From: Muribaculaceae bacterium | GTDB taxonomy: Bacteria; Bacteroidota; Bacteroidia; Bacteroidales; Muribaculaceae | DNA: 54,258 nucleotides | NCBI GenBank assembly: GCA_023667015.1 | Contig: JAMPAX010000002.1 | Coordinates: 1 to 54,258 of the forward strand | Reading direction: 5' to 3' | Shown here: piece by piece, positions 41,775-51,321 of the stretch | Numbering within the stretch: the stretch's first letter is position 1 | Layout of the letters: the number at the start of each line of letters is the position of its first letter | Program-made: the position numbers and the translations under genes | Notes under the pieces: generated by a model | Told to the model about the DNA's origin: nothing | The model's input: only the letters and a program-made list of their open reading frames with translations | The model's database searches: none

Positions 41775-43865
41775 ATGGATAAGAATACCCTCTATGGCCT
41801 GATACTGATGGCACTGGTTTTCTGCGCTTTTATGTGGATGAGTCCCAAGGATGACCCCAAAGGCGCACAAGAGACTACAAACACTGAAAAAGCAGAGGCC
41901 ACGGCACCATCTACCGCCGACAACCTCACAGACCAGGAGCTCGGCTGGCTCCGCGAAAACATCAACGAACACGGCCAAGCTGTCACCCTCACTGACGGAA
42001 TAAACGCTATGGCCATCAACGACTCCACGGTTTCTCTGACCGTAGCCGGAGACTCCATATTCGGCACTGTCCGCGTTGGCGACAAAACCCTCAACTGGGA
42101 CGATATCCGTCGTGCCGACCTCCACAAGATGACCGTAGCCGAACAGCGCCGGGCTATTGATGCCGTACGCCAACTGTCTACATCTATGGGACGCTACGGC
42201 AAGTTCGCCAGATTCCTCAAAGGCACAGACAAAAGCATAAGCCTCTCCAACGATGTGCTTGCTTTGACACTGAGTTCAAAGTCCGGCTCTATTACTCGCG
42301 CACAGCTCAAAAAATACAACACAGAATACAACCCCGACGAGACTAAAAACGAGCAGAAGCCCGTGGTCATCTTCGAAGAGGGCACCAACAGCTTCAACTT
42401 CCTGATGCCTCTGCCGCAATCGGTAGAGACTGCCGACCTGTACTTCACACCCCGCCAGGTCAACGACTCCACAGTGCGCATGACACTCGACGTAGCCGAC
42501 AACGCATATTGGGGATTTGAATACGTACTACCCCACGGAGACTCCTATCTTGTACGCGTCAAAATCATACAGAAAGGGATGGCGCAGGTAGTGCAGAGCA
42601 ACAATAAGATCTTAGGACTGAAATGGACCCAGAAACTCAAACGTCAGGAAAAAGGTCGCATGTTTGAGGAACGTCAGTCCGGCCTCTTCTACAAATTTGC
42701 CGGAGGGTCAGTAGAAAATCTCAGCGAAAGCAAAAACGACTCTGAAGAGCGACAGGCCAAAATCCGCTGGATTGGCTTTAAAAACCAATTCTTCTCCTCA
42801 GTGCTCATTGCAGATCGACCCTTCAACAACGCCGACCTCAGCTCAGAAGTGCTCAAAGGGTCAACATTCCTGAAAGACTTCGATGCCGATGCCACCGTCA
42901 ACGACTACGATTGGAATTCCTCAAATCCCGTCAACTTCTCCCTATTTTTAGGACCGAATTCCTATCCCCTCCTTTCCGGCATTGATGACAAAGCCAACGC
43001 CGGAGAAGATCTCAACCTTACAAAGCTTATCCCGCTGGGTTGGAGCATCTTCCGCTGGATCAATACCTTAGTTATTATCCCGATATTTGACTTCCTCGGC
43101 AAGTATATCTCCAACTATGGCATCATTATTCTGCTTCTGACAATCTTTATCAAGATAGTGCTCTTCCCGCTGACCTATAAGAGCTACAAGAGTCAGGCAA
43201 AGATGAGAATCCTTGCTCCGGATATCAAATCTATCAACGACAAATATCCCGGACAGGAGAATGCACTGAAACGTCAGCAGAAAACCATGGAACTCTACAG
43301 CAAAGCCGGAGCATCACCGATGTCGGGATGTCTGCCGATGCTTCTGCAGATGCCTATTCTGTTTGCAATGTTCTCCTTCTTCCCATCGTGTATTGAGCTT
43401 CGTGGCCAACACTTCCTATGGGCTCACGACCTGTCAGCTCCCGATGCCATCATCTCCTGGAGCGGTAACATTCCATTTATTACAGAATACTTCGGCAACC
43501 ACATCTCCCTGTTCTGCTTGCTGATGACTGCTACCAACATCATCTATACCTACATCAACATGCAGAACTCACCGCAATCGATGCCCGGCATGAAATGGAT
43601 GATGTATCTGATGCCGCTATTCTTCCTGGTATTCTTCAATAACTATGCCGCCGGACTTAGCTACTACTACTTCCTGTCGCTGCTAATCACGATCATCCAG
43701 ACCTACGCCGTACGCCATTTCATAAAAGAAGAAGACGTAAGAGCCGCCATGGCAAAGGCCGCCAAGAAGCCTAAAAAGAAGAGTGGCTTCATGGCACGTC
43801 TCGAAGAGATGCAGCGTCAGCAGCAACAGATGCTCAAAGAGCAGCAAAAGCAGCGCGGCAGATAA
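41775..43865 (+). CDS. yidC: Membrane protein insertase YidC
   Basis: Inserts and folds inner membrane proteins, with or without the Sec translocon. The 696-residue product has an N-terminal helix (LYGLILMALVFCAFMWM), a large periplasmic beta-domain up to about residue 400, and the C-terminal 60KD_IMP core with five helices. The core includes YGIIILLLTIFIKIVLFPLT, a KSYKSQAKMRIL cytoplasmic loop, and GASPMSGCLPMLLQMPILFA. A Lys/Gln-rich tail ends the protein, as in ribosome-binding YidC. The ATG at 41775 was chosen as MDKNTLYG is the usual start and fits the promoter. It is followed after 45 nt by the 4Fe-4S membrane protein. Confidence 0.96.
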   Translation: MDKNTLYGLILMALVFCAFMWMSPKDDPKGAQETTNTEKAEATAPSTADNLTDQELGWLRENINEHGQAVTLTDGINAMAINDSTVSLTVAGDSIFGTVRVGDKTLNWDDIRRADLHKMTVAEQRRAIDAVRQLSTSMGRYGKFARFLKGTDKSISLSNDVLALTLSSKSGSITRAQLKKYNTEYNPDETKNEQKPVVIFEEGTNSFNFLMPLPQSVETADLYFTPRQVNDSTVRMTLDVADNAYWGFEYVLPHGDSYLVRVKIIQKGMAQVVQSNNKILGLKWTQKLKRQEKGRMFEERQSGLFYKFAGGSVENLSESKNDSEERQAKIRWIGFKNQFFSSVLIADRPFNNADLSSEVLKGSTFLKDFDADATVNDYDWNSSNPVNFSLFLGPNSYPLLSGIDDKANAGEDLNLTKLIPLGWSIFRWINTLVIIPIFDFLGKYISNYGIIILLLTIFIKIVLFPLTYKSYKSQAKMRILAPDIKSINDKYPGQENALKRQQKTMELYSKAGASPMSGCLPMLLQMPILFAMFSFFPSCIELRGQHFLWAHDLSAPDAIISWSGNIPFITEYFGNHISLFCLLMTATNIIYTYINMQNSPQSMPGMKWMMYLMPLFFLVFFNNYAAGLSYYYFLSLLITIIQTYAVRHFIKEEDVRAAMAKAAKKPKKKSGFMARLEEMQRQQQQMLKEQQKQRGR

Positions 43866-43910
43866 CCGCAAGGGATAGTTGGCATATGCCGACAAACAAC
43901 GCCACTGATA

Positions 43911-44729
43911 ATGAACAGCCTGAGAAATATAAGAATAACATTGGCCACGGCATTCCTCATCGCCGCCGTGGCCTATATTTTTTTCAGTCCTCTGTTCAAT
44001 CCTCCGGCAAAAATATCTCTGGTCTCCCAGATTATCCCTACAGCTATCTCCTCCACTATTGGGGTGACTATATTCTGGTTGGCAGTATCCTTCCTCTTTG
44101 GTAGGGTATACTGTTCTACGGTTTGTCCCGTGGGTACACTGCAAGACATCGCTATCTGGCTACGACGAAAAACCCGCCCTCAGCATTCCTCATTCCGATT
44201 TCATACAGGCCATCGCTGGCGCTACGATATCCTTTTGGGCTATCTCCTATGCCTGCTATTAGGGATTACAACTGTATGTGTCCTCTTTGAGCCTTGGGCA
44301 TTACTGAGCAACACCGCAGCAGCTTTCAACCCCCATATCCGGCTGACAGGATGGAATACGCTGGGTATCGGCGTGGCTGTCGGCAGTGGGGTGTCGGCTG
44401 TAATTCTTCTGGGAATTATCTGCTCCGCCTTCTTCTTCGGACGAGGATTCTGCACTACCATCTGTCCGATAGGAACAGCTCTGGGAGTCTTCCACGAACG
44501 TACTCTCTATCATATCGAAATTGACCCCGACAGATGTACCTCATGCCTAAAATGTGAGGATCGCTGTCCGTCGCAATGTATAAAAGTGGTGAGCCGGTAT
44601 GTCGACAATTCCCGATGTGTACGTTGCTTCGATTGCATAAAAGAGTGTGAGGACGACGCCATCCATTTCCAACCAAACAGGAATAGGCGTCCCGCCACCC
44701 CCCTACTTCAGAAAAAGAAAAAAGCATGA
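43911..44729 (+). CDS. 4Fe-4S membrane protein (NapH/CcoG-like)
   Basis: A 272-residue inner membrane electron-transfer protein with about four to five helices. Two paired cysteine motifs near the membrane ([16 protein letters not shown] and [16 protein letters not shown]) are the NapH/NosR CxxxCP signature. A cytoplasmic ferredoxin domain follows with [15 protein letters not shown] and [12 protein letters not shown], sites for two 4Fe-4S clusters. The electron donor and acceptor are unknown; related proteins pass electrons from quinols or to periplasmic partners. Its ATGA overlap with thyA suggests cotranscription rather than shared function. Confidence 0.85.
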   Translation: MNSLRNIRITLATAFLIAAVAYIFFSPLFNPPAKISLVSQIIPTAISSTIGVTIFWLAVSFLFGRVYCSTVCPVGTLQDIAIWLRRKTRPQHSSFRFHTGHRWRYDILLGYLLCLLLGITTVCVLFEPWALLSNTAAAFNPHIRLTGWNTLGIGVAVGSGVSAVILLGIICSAFFFGRGFCTTICPIGTALGVFHERTLYHIEIDPDRCTSCLKCEDRCPSQCIKVVSRYVDNSRCVRCFDCIKECEDDAIHFQPNRNRRPATPLLQKKKKA

Positions 44730-45520
44730 AACAATACCTCGACTTGCTTAGGCATATACTTGAAAACGGCAACCGTCGCCACGACCGCACCGGTACGGGC
44801 ACAATATCCGTGTTTGGCCACCAGATGCGCTTCGACCTCAGCGAAGGGTTCCCGTTGCTGACCACAAAGAAAGTTCATCTTAAAAGTATCATCCACGAGT
44901 TGCTATGGTTTCTCGCCGGCGACACCAACGTGAAATACCTCCGGGATAATGGTGTAAGAATCTGGAACGAATGGGCCGATCCGGATGGTAACCTCGGCCA
45001 CATATACGGCTATCAATGGCGATCATGGCCCGACTATAACGGTGGATTTATCGATCAAATCTCGCAGGCTATTGACCAAATTAAAAACAATCCCGACTCT
45101 CGACGCATAATTGTGAGCTCTTGGAACGTAGCGGACCTTGACAGAATGAATCTTCCTCCATGCCACACACTCTTCCAATTCTACGTCTGCAATGGTAAAC
45201 TATCCTTGCAACTATATCAGCGGAGCGCTGACAGCTTTTTGGGTGTACCCTTCAATATAGCATCCTATGCATTGTTGACAATGATGGTAGCTCAGGTATG
45301 CGGGCTCCGGCCGGGTGAATTTGTACACACCTTCGGCGATGTCCACATATATCTTGACCATCTCGAACAAGTACAAGAACAGTTAAGTCGTGAGCCGCGA
45401 TGCCTTCCTCGGATGAAAATCAATCCTGAAGTGAAGGATATCTTCAGCTTTAAATATGAAGATTTTACGCTTGAGGGGTACGACCCTCATCCGGCAATTA
45501 AGGGGCACGTCAGCGTTTGA
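44726..45520 (+). CDS. thyA: Thymidylate synthase
   Basis: Methylates dUMP to dTMP using methylene-tetrahydrofolate, which becomes dihydrofolate. It has 264 residues, the same length as the E. coli enzyme, and the catalytic Cys falls at 146 in [12 protein letters not shown]. Other fixed points are [59 protein letters not shown] and the C-terminal end GHVSV where the Val is conserved. The dihydrofolate reductase gene follows by 38 nt, forming the standard thyA-folA pair that recycles the cofactor. Confidence 0.97.
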   Translation: MKQYLDLLRHILENGNRRHDRTGTGTISVFGHQMRFDLSEGFPLLTTKKVHLKSIIHELLWFLAGDTNVKYLRDNGVRIWNEWADPDGNLGHIYGYQWRSWPDYNGGFIDQISQAIDQIKNNPDSRRIIVSSWNVADLDRMNLPPCHTLFQFYVCNGKLSLQLYQRSADSFLGVPFNIASYALLTMMVAQVCGLRPGEFVHTFGDVHIYLDHLEQVQEQLSREPRCLPRMKINPEVKDIFSFKYEDFTLEGYDPHPAIKGHVSV

Positions 45521-45558
45521 ATTATAGTAGAGATTTTAAGGAGCTTAGGGAATGTATT

Positions 45559-46074
45559 ATGGAGATTAGTATTATTGCTGTTGTTGGGACTGACCTTTCT
45601 ATTGGGCGAGGTGGAGACCTGATTCGTCATCTTCGAGAGGATCTGCGCCATTTTAAGGCGCTGACCTCCGGACATGCGGTGCTGATGGGACGGAAGACTT
45701 GGCTATCGCTACCCAAGAAGCCTCTGTCAGGACGTTTGAACATTATCGTATCCCGCAATAAAAATTTTCAGGCTGAGGGTGCAGTAACAGCTTGCGACCT
45801 TGCTGAAGGAATACGTATTGCTGAAGAACACGGCGAGCAAAAACTTTATATCATCGGGGGAGGAGAGATATATCGACAGTGTCTACCCCTTGCCGACCGT
45901 CTCGATCTTACCCTTGTCGAAGCACCCTGCGAGGATGCCGACACTTTCTTTCCGGAATATCGCAACGAATGGATAGAGCTTCCCGGAAGTGAATTTATCG
46001 CCGCCAACGGAGATACGCCCTCATTTCGATTTGCAACGTTCGTCAGATCCTCTAACTCAAACCTCATCTCTTAG
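45559..46074 (+). CDS. folA: Dihydrofolate reductase
   Basis: Reduces dihydrofolate to tetrahydrofolate with NADPH, regenerating the cofactor spent by ThyA. It has 171 residues from ATG 45559. Motifs: ISIIAVVGTDLSIGRGGDL (with the usual DN/LPW region as DLIRHLREDLRHFK), VLMGRKTWLSLPKKPLSGR, NIIVSRN and LYIIGGGEIYRQCL. I chose this ATG because MEISIIAVV is the natural start; a TTG frame 14 codons upstream would overlap thyA. The short spacer carries a weak relative of the 9-bp leader repeat. The IGRGGDL loop replaces the common IGxxNxLPW. Confidence 0.93.
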   Translation: MEISIIAVVGTDLSIGRGGDLIRHLREDLRHFKALTSGHAVLMGRKTWLSLPKKPLSGRLNIIVSRNKNFQAEGAVTACDLAEGIRIAEEHGEQKLYIIGGGEIYRQCLPLADRLDLTLVEAPCEDADTFFPEYRNEWIELPGSEFIAANGDTPSFRFATFVRSSNSNLIS

Positions 46075-46117
46075 ATATCCCAATGGGGGCCGGATGTGGT
46101 CATAAAACAGACACTCA

Positions 46118-47362
46118 ATGAAAGTCGTTCTGGTCAACAAGTCAGATACCACAGGTGGGGCAGCCGTAGTAGGAATGCGCCTGATGAGAGCTCTGCGAGA
46201 TGCCGGAATAGATGCCCGAATGATTGTTGCCGACAAACTCAGCGACTCTCCCTACGTGGACACGGCTGCCGGAAAGCTCACACTGCGAAGAAGTTTTCTT
46301 GCAGAACGCCTGAAGATATTTCTTGCTAACGGACTTGACCGCGCCACCCTCTTTCAGATAGACACTGCATCCGATGGCGTTGACATTGCCAACCATCCCT
46401 GGGTACGCCGAGCTGACATCGTATGCCTTAACTGGGTGAATCAAGGGTTGCTGTCGCTGAAAGGGCTTGAGAAACTCATATCAACAGGTAAGAAGATAGT
46501 CTGGACTATGCACGACATGTGGAACTTCACCGGAATATGTCATCATGCCGGGGGATGCCGCCGATTTATAGAAAAATGTGGAGAGTGTCCACTTCTAAAG
46601 CAACGTACCTCAATCCACGACCTCTCCTATCGCACACATAAACGCAAGGCAAACGCCTACGGAAAGAACAATATCCACTTTGTAGCCGTCAGCAACTGGC
46701 TGGCAAGACTTGCTCGAGAATCCTCATTGCTCCAACATCAAGATGTAAGAGTCATCCCCAACGTATTTCCACTAAAAGAGTACCAACCGAGAAATACTCG
46801 AGAAAACAAGACCTTAATCTTCGGTGCGGCGCGTCTGGACGATCCTGTCAAGGGATTGGACTATCTGCGAGAGGCCACGAACATACTTGCGGAGAAAAGC
46901 CGACAGGGGGGACCTCACTTTAACCTTGTGACCTTCGGAGGAGTGAAAGACACATCGAATCTTAGCGGGTTTGGCATACCCGTAAAACATATGGGGACGA
47001 TAAGAGACGCCGGGAGAATAGAGCGGCTCTACCGCCAAGCAGATATCGTGGTCAGCTCGTCGCTATATGAGACGTTGCCCGGCACTCTCGTAGAGGGTCA
47101 AGCCTACGGATGTATTCCGGTAAGCTTTGATCGTGGAGGACAAAGCGACATTATCAATCATCTGAAGACCGGCTACATCGCACCATTGCGTGAGACAGAC
47201 ACCATAACACAATCCGCCACCGGATTAGCCGAAGGAATCCTATGGGCCGCCGGACAAGGGGAAGAATGTCGCCTGGCGATGTATAATTCCGTAGAAGAAA
47301 AATTCTCATCAACAGCAGTAGCCGGCGCCTACATCCGCCTCTTCAAGTCCTTACTCAAGTAA
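46118..47362 (+). CDS. Glycosyltransferase family 4 protein
   Basis: A 414-residue GT-B glycosyltransferase, probably acting on lipopolysaccharide or another surface glycan at the inner membrane. N-terminal acceptor domain: LVNKSDTTGGAAVVGMRLMR, VCLNWVNQGLLSLKGL, IVWTMHDMWNFTGICHHAGG, and a Cys-rich loop (CRRFIEKCGECPLL). The C-terminal donor domain has LIFGAARLDDPVKGLDYL and the EX7E segment VVSSSLYETLPGTLVEGQAYGC (split over the helix). TMHDMWNFTGxCHH marks a subgroup common in Bacteroides. It is not in a polysaccharide locus, sitting between folA and GluQ-RS with a 3-nt gap to the latter. Donor and acceptor are unknown. Confidence 0.88.
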   Translation: MKVVLVNKSDTTGGAAVVGMRLMRALRDAGIDARMIVADKLSDSPYVDTAAGKLTLRRSFLAERLKIFLANGLDRATLFQIDTASDGVDIANHPWVRRADIVCLNWVNQGLLSLKGLEKLISTGKKIVWTMHDMWNFTGICHHAGGCRRFIEKCGECPLLKQRTSIHDLSYRTHKRKANAYGKNNIHFVAVSNWLARLARESSLLQHQDVRVIPNVFPLKEYQPRNTRENKTLIFGAARLDDPVKGLDYLREATNILAEKSRQGGPHFNLVTFGGVKDTSNLSGFGIPVKHMGTIRDAGRIERLYRQADIVVSSSLYETLPGTLVEGQAYGCIPVSFDRGGQSDIINHLKTGYIAPLRETDTITQSATGLAEGILWAAGQGEECRLAMYNSVEEKFSSTAVAGAYIRLFKSLLK

Positions 47363-47365
47363 AAG

Positions 47366-48256
47366 ATGCAAGAGCCCGAAAGAAAAAAGATTGGGAGGTT
47401 TGCGCCGTCGCCTTCGGGGAGGATGCATCTGGGAAATCTGGCGGCGGCTGTGGCTTCTTATGACTCAGTGAAGAGTAGCGATGGGAAATGGATTCTGCGA
47501 ATTGAGGATATCGACCCTCAAAGATCTAAAATTGAATGGGCAAAATGGATTGAAGATGATCTCCATTGGCTCGGTCTTGACTGGGATGAGGGTGGGCTGG
47601 GGAACCATGGCGACAATGGGCCGTATGTCCAAAGCCTGCGGAGTGATATCTATGAGGCTGTATTAGAAAATCTACAGGATCAAGGGTTGATTTATCCTTG
47701 CTGGTGCACCCGTGCTGATATATTGGCATGCAGGGCACCTCATCAGAATGAGGGGAGAGTGGTCTACGGCGGTCGTTGCCGACCTGCACCCGGCAAGATT
47801 ATTGAGAAACCATCTGATAGGCTTCCGGCACTACGGCTAATCGTACCTGATAAGACTGTATCATTTACCGACCGTAATTACGGACCTCAGAAGTTCAATC
47901 TCGCACGAGACTGCGGCGACTTCATAGTGCGTCGTAGCGATGGCGCCTGGGCTTATCAGTTGGCGGTAGCCGTAGATGATGCTCTGATGGGGGTGACGGA
48001 GGTGGTTCGCGGAGAAGACCTTCTCGACTCCACGCCTTTACAGATATATATACATGAGCTGATGGGATGGACTCCTCCGGAATATGTTCACATCCCATTA
48101 CTGCGCAACGAAGCCGGCCAACGGCTCTCGAAACGCGATGGAAGCATGTCGATGGAAGAGCTGCGTAAGCGCCACACACCTGAAGAAATTCTGAGCTATC
48201 TGCGCCTACAACTTGTCGGCGGCACCACGAACACGCATGGTAATTTCGCGCGCTGA
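47366..48256 (+). CDS. gluQ: Glutamyl-Q tRNA(Asp) synthetase (GluQ-RS)
   Basis: A truncated glutamyl-tRNA synthetase paralogue that attaches glutamate to queuosine in the wobble position of tRNA(Asp), without the anticodon-binding domain. Its 296 residues have RFAPSPSGRMHLGNLAAAVA (HIGH motif as HLGN at 21-24), ILRIEDIDPQRSK, the zinc ligands CWC...YGGRC (near residues 112-133), and GQRLSKRDGSMS (KMSKS equivalent). The C-terminus stops at IRLQLVG-like LSYLRLQLVGGT, as in the family. It overlaps the convergent glsA-like gene by 51 nt at its 3' end. Confidence 0.93.
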   Translation: MQEPERKKIGRFAPSPSGRMHLGNLAAAVASYDSVKSSDGKWILRIEDIDPQRSKIEWAKWIEDDLHWLGLDWDEGGLGNHGDNGPYVQSLRSDIYEAVLENLQDQGLIYPCWCTRADILACRAPHQNEGRVVYGGRCRPAPGKIIEKPSDRLPALRLIVPDKTVSFTDRNYGPQKFNLARDCGDFIVRRSDGAWAYQLAVAVDDALMGVTEVVRGEDLLDSTPLQIYIHELMGWTPPEYVHIPLLRNEAGQRLSKRDGSMSMEELRKRHTPEEILSYLRLQLVGGTTNTHGNFAR

Positions 48257-49036
48257 TAGTCCCTGTTCTTTCATAGAAGCGATAGATAGCGGAGACCCGA
48301 AATGTATTCGGAACCTCTTTCCGCGACACTTCACCAACTCCGACGGTAGCAAAGCCTGCTCAATATTGATTTTCAGACCACTCTTCTTTCTCCAACGTGC
48401 GAACTTATAGAAACGTAGAGAATTGAGAGCCTCAAACCTTACGGGTACGATATCTCGATTGGAGCTAAGCGCCTTGGCGGCAAAAGCCTTCTGCCACATC
48501 AAATCGCGAATAGAGCCGTCATCATGAAGTCGAGAGACAAGACCTGCCGGGAAGGTTACAATTTGGGCATCAGATTGAAAAGCTTCGTTGATGAGTTCGG
48601 CAGACCGTCTTCCCTGTGCGCCATACTTATTTACAGGGAGGAAAACGTCGGCCAGTGGTCTCACGTTCATAAGCATATCATTGACAAGCACACGTAGATT
48701 ATCATCGCCATAGCGGGCTCCAAGAACAGCCACGAGGGTAATGCCATCGAGGCCACCAAGAGGATGGTTCGAAGCGAACACAAATCTACCATCCGGGAGC
48801 TCATCCAGGCCCTCAACCTCCACAGAAATATTGAGATGTGCCAACACACGTTTTGCGAAATCACTACCCTCGGCAGGATAGCAAGCGCGAAGAATCACGT
48901 TGAGCTCATCCTGACAAACCACTCGTTCAAGCAACGAAATCAGGAAACCGGGTATAAGCTTCCCCTTCCATCCACCGAGACGTTTTCGCAGTATCTTATG
49001 CAAATCAATCTGAATAAGCTGACTCTCCTTTTCCAT
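48206..49036 (-). CDS. glsA: GlsA-like O-acyltransferase (PlsC/OlsA family)
   Basis: A 276-residue acyltransferase resembling GlsA of Bacteroides, which adds the second acyl chain in glycine-lipid synthesis. The PlsC-type active site reads ASNHPLGGLDG, with His91 and Asp97 (spacing one longer than HX4D, as in this subfamily). LPVNKYGAQGRRSAELINEA and QIVTFPAGLVSRL hold the substrate-binding blocks, and RDIVPVRFEALNSLRFYKFA follows. Its partner glsB lies at 33783 on the other strand. It begins 44 nt after obg in the minus-strand series and its last 51 nt overlap gluQ in convergent orientation. The short spacer before it holds a GGTTGAT doublet (49042-49055). Confidence 0.88.
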   Translation of the reverse strand: MEKESQLIQIDLHKILRKRLGGWKGKLIPGFLISLLERVVCQDELNVILRACYPAEGSDFAKRVLAHLNISVEVEGLDELPDGRFVFASNHPLGGLDGITLVAVLGARYGDDNLRVLVNDMLMNVRPLADVFLPVNKYGAQGRRSAELINEAFQSDAQIVTFPAGLVSRLHDDGSIRDLMWQKAFAAKALSSNRDIVPVRFEALNSLRFYKFARWRKKSGLKINIEQALLPSELVKCRGKRFRIHFGSPLSIASMKEQGLSAREITMRVRGAADKL

Positions 49037-49041
49037 CTGCT

Positions 49042-49055
49042 ATCAACCATCAACC
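49042..49055 (-). repeat. Heptamer GGTTGAT doublet (minus strand)
   Basis: ATCAACC occurs twice in tandem on the plus strand, that is GGTTGAT twice on the coding strand of the adjacent genes, between obg and the glsA-like gene. The unit is the same as at 28134 and in the repeat at 32515. Confidence 0.6.
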
Positions 49056-49080
49056 AACGTTTCCGATTTCATCGAAAACG

Positions 49081-50241
49081 CTATCCATTGACCGAACTTT
49101 CCTCATCCCAGAAATCGTCATCCCAATCTACGGGTATATCCTCCGAATCTTCCTCATCTTCCTGATAGAAAATGAAATTGTCTTCCGGGTCATCCGACTG
49201 ACGCACATCAAGGCGACGATGATTAATGGGGCCGACAATTCTGTTTTCATCTGAATTTATTTCCCTCCAGAGAATATCCTTCAGCTCGGTAAGACCCTGA
49301 CCGGTCACGGCAGATATAAACACCACAGGGATATCATCCGGGAGTTCCTGCTGAAGAGCCTCTCTGAGCTCATCATCAAGGAGATCAGACTTGGTGACAG
49401 CGAGTACCCTACCCTTCCCGATAAGTTCCGGATTATACTTCTTCAGCTCCTCGAGTAGAATCTCGTAGTCGCGACGGATATCTACAGTATCCGCAGAGAC
49501 CATAAACAGGAGCACGGCATTGCGCTCAATATGACGAAGGAAGCGAAGGCCAAGGCCCTTACCTTCAGCCGCCCCCTCGATAATACCCGGGATATCGGCC
49601 ATGACAAACGAACGATTGTCGCGATAACTGACAATACCTAAAGAAGGCTCCATAGTAGTAAAAGGATAGTCAGCAATCTTAGGCTTGGCCGCAGAAATGG
49701 CAGAAAGAAGGGTAGATTTGCCGGCATTGGGAAAACCGACAAGGCCAACATCACCAAGCAGTTTCAATTCCAGAACTACAGCCTTCTCGATAGCCGGTTG
49801 GCCGGGTTGTGCATAGCGTGGGGTACGATTTGTAGAAGTAGCGAAATGCCAGTTGCCCAGACCTCCCTTACCTCCACGAAGAAGGTAGACCACCTGTTCA
49901 TCCTCGGTCACCTCAGCTAAGAAATCGCCTGTCTCAGCATCGAAAACAGCCGTACCCACCGGCACTTCAATAATCCGATCCTCACCATTCTTACCGGTAG
50001 AGCGATTTTCTGAGCCGCTTTGTCCATCGGTAGCAAAGATATGTCTTTGATATCTCAGAGGCAAAAGGGTCCATAAATGTCTGTTTCCCTTAAGGATTAT
50101 ATGCCCTCCACGGCCACCATCGCCGCCATCCGGTCCACCTTTGGGAACATATTTTGCTCTATGAAAATGGCGCGAGCCGGCGCCTCCCTTGCCGGAACGA
50201 CAAAGTATTTTTACATAATCTATAAAATTGGAGTCTGCCAT
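49081..50241 (-). CDS. obg: GTPase Obg (CgtA)
   Basis: An essential GTPase that binds the 50S ribosomal subunit and links ribosome maturation to stress. Its 386 residues have the glycine-rich Obg fold ([34 protein letters not shown]), then the G domain from about 160: G1 GFPNAGKST, the switch region [12 protein letters not shown]3 [13 protein letters not shown]4 TKSD and G5 SAVTGQGL. The C-terminus is acidic and unstructured ([21 protein letters not shown]), common in Bacteroidota. It starts 21 nt after the nucleotidyltransferase gene, so it is probably cotranscribed with it. Confidence 0.97.
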   Translation of the reverse strand: MADSNFIDYVKILCRSGKGGAGSRHFHRAKYVPKGGPDGGDGGRGGHIILKGNRHLWTLLPLRYQRHIFATDGQSGSENRSTGKNGEDRIIEVPVGTAVFDAETGDFLAEVTEDEQVVYLLRGGKGGLGNWHFATSTNRTPRYAQPGQPAIEKAVVLELKLLGDVGLVGFPNAGKSTLLSAISAAKPKIADYPFTTMEPSLGIVSYRDNRSFVMADIPGIIEGAAEGKGLGLRFLRHIERNAVLLFMVSADTVDIRRDYEILLEELKKYNPELIGKGRVLAVTKSDLLDDELREALQQELPDDIPVVFISAVTGQGLTELKDILWREINSDENRIVGPINHRRLDVRQSDDPEDNFIFYQEDEEDSEDIPVDWDDDFWDEESSVNG

Positions 50242-50262
50242 TTTGGGTATTATTTCAGAGAT

Positions 50263-51321
50263 TCAACGATTTTGGAAGAGAGAATTAGCGCGTTCATAAT
50301 CCGCCGGGGATCCGATATCTATCCACGTACCCTCTATGGGAAAATATGCCACCTTCCTTCCCTCAGAAATCAAGCTATTTATCAGATCAGGGGCATCAAG
50401 ATATTCTCCGCGAGGAATCCTATCGGCTACCTCCGACTTCATCATATAAACGCCGGCATTTGCCAGATAGTTGTAGGAAGGCTTTTCGAGCAAGCCCTTG
50501 ACAGAGTCATGGTCATGGTCTACAACTGCGAACGGGACATTAATCGTATAAGGAAACACACCCATTGTCAAGTCTGCGCCCGACTCATGATGGTGTCGGA
50601 ACATTGCTGAGAAGTCAATATCGGTCAGAAGGTCGGAGTTCATGACAATAAGATTCGGCTGTGTGCGCTCCTCGACATATGCCAGACTACCCATCGTGCC
50701 GAGCCTTGAGGGTTCTTCCACACAACGTACCTGCAGAGAGTTTCCTCCATAGCAAACCGCAGGCTTGAAGTGCTCAACAAGCTGTTCGCGCAGATAATTG
50801 ACAGTCACGCTAATAGAACACACTCCATAAATAGCGAGCGACTCGATGTTGTAATCAATAATAGGGCGTCCTCCTACCGGAAGCATCGGTTTGGGGGTAT
50901 TGAGAGTAAGGGGGCGGAGACGCTCACCGCGACCACCGGCCATCAAAACGGCGTCGAGAGGCAGGAGAGCCTTCATTCTCGACATATCGGCAATATCAGA
51001 TATACGCCCGCAGCTGTCGACTATCGGCACCAGGGAAATGCCCATCTTGCGTGCGCGCACCGAAACCGGATAGCGCTCCTCCCGGGTAGAAATACGCAGA
51101 CAATTGCGATGGCACACACATCCCACAGTATCGTCCAGAGAATGACTATGGGTCAAGGCACGCCGGATATCACCATCTGTTAGAGAGCCGACAAGCCTTC
51201 GGGAGGTATCAACAACAAAGAGAGTCATCAAGCCTCCGGAAAGTGCATTCAGAGCAGTGAGAGCCTCGCGAACAGTTGCCCGGTCGGCTATAATGTGAGA
51301 ATCTATCTCGTCTCTATTCAT
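50263..51321 (-). CDS. CBS-domain nucleotidyltransferase (PtmE/LegX-like)
   Basis: A 352-residue protein with two CBS domains (about 8-60 and 65-118) and a C-terminal sugar-phosphate nucleotidyltransferase. The nucleotide-binding loop is LMAGGRGERLRPLTLNTPKP with PMLPVGGRPIIDYNIE, then VMNSDLLTDIDFS with the metal-binding Asp and GTWIDIGSPADYERA. This arrangement is that of PtmE/LegX, which make GDP-glucosamine for legionaminic acid in Campylobacter. It would fit the legB-neuB-neuC operon, although it sits 12 kb away between the acyl-CoA ligase (4-nt overlap) and obg. CBS domains may sense adenine nucleotides. The alternative is another NDP-sugar. Confidence 0.82.
   Translation of the reverse strand: MNRDEIDSHIIADRATVREALTALNALSGGLMTLFVVDTSRRLVGSLTDGDIRRALTHSHSLDDTVGCVCHRNCLRISTREERYPVSVRARKMGISLVPIVDSCGRISDIADMSRMKALLPLDAVLMAGGRGERLRPLTLNTPKPMLPVGGRPIIDYNIESLAIYGVCSISVTVNYLREQLVEHFKPAVCYGGNSLQVRCVEEPSRLGTMGSLAYVEERTQPNLIVMNSDLLTDIDFSAMFRHHHESGADLTMGVFPYTINVPFAVVDHDHDSVKGLLEKPSYNYLANAGVYMMKSEVADRIPRGEYLDAPDLINSLISEGRKVAYFPIEGTWIDIGSPADYERANSLFQNR

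Noticed and set aside
43881..43890. Perfect palindrome GGCATATGCC between yidC and the 4Fe-4S gene
   Set aside because: Ten bases are too short and common to call an operator or terminator, with no second copy nearby.
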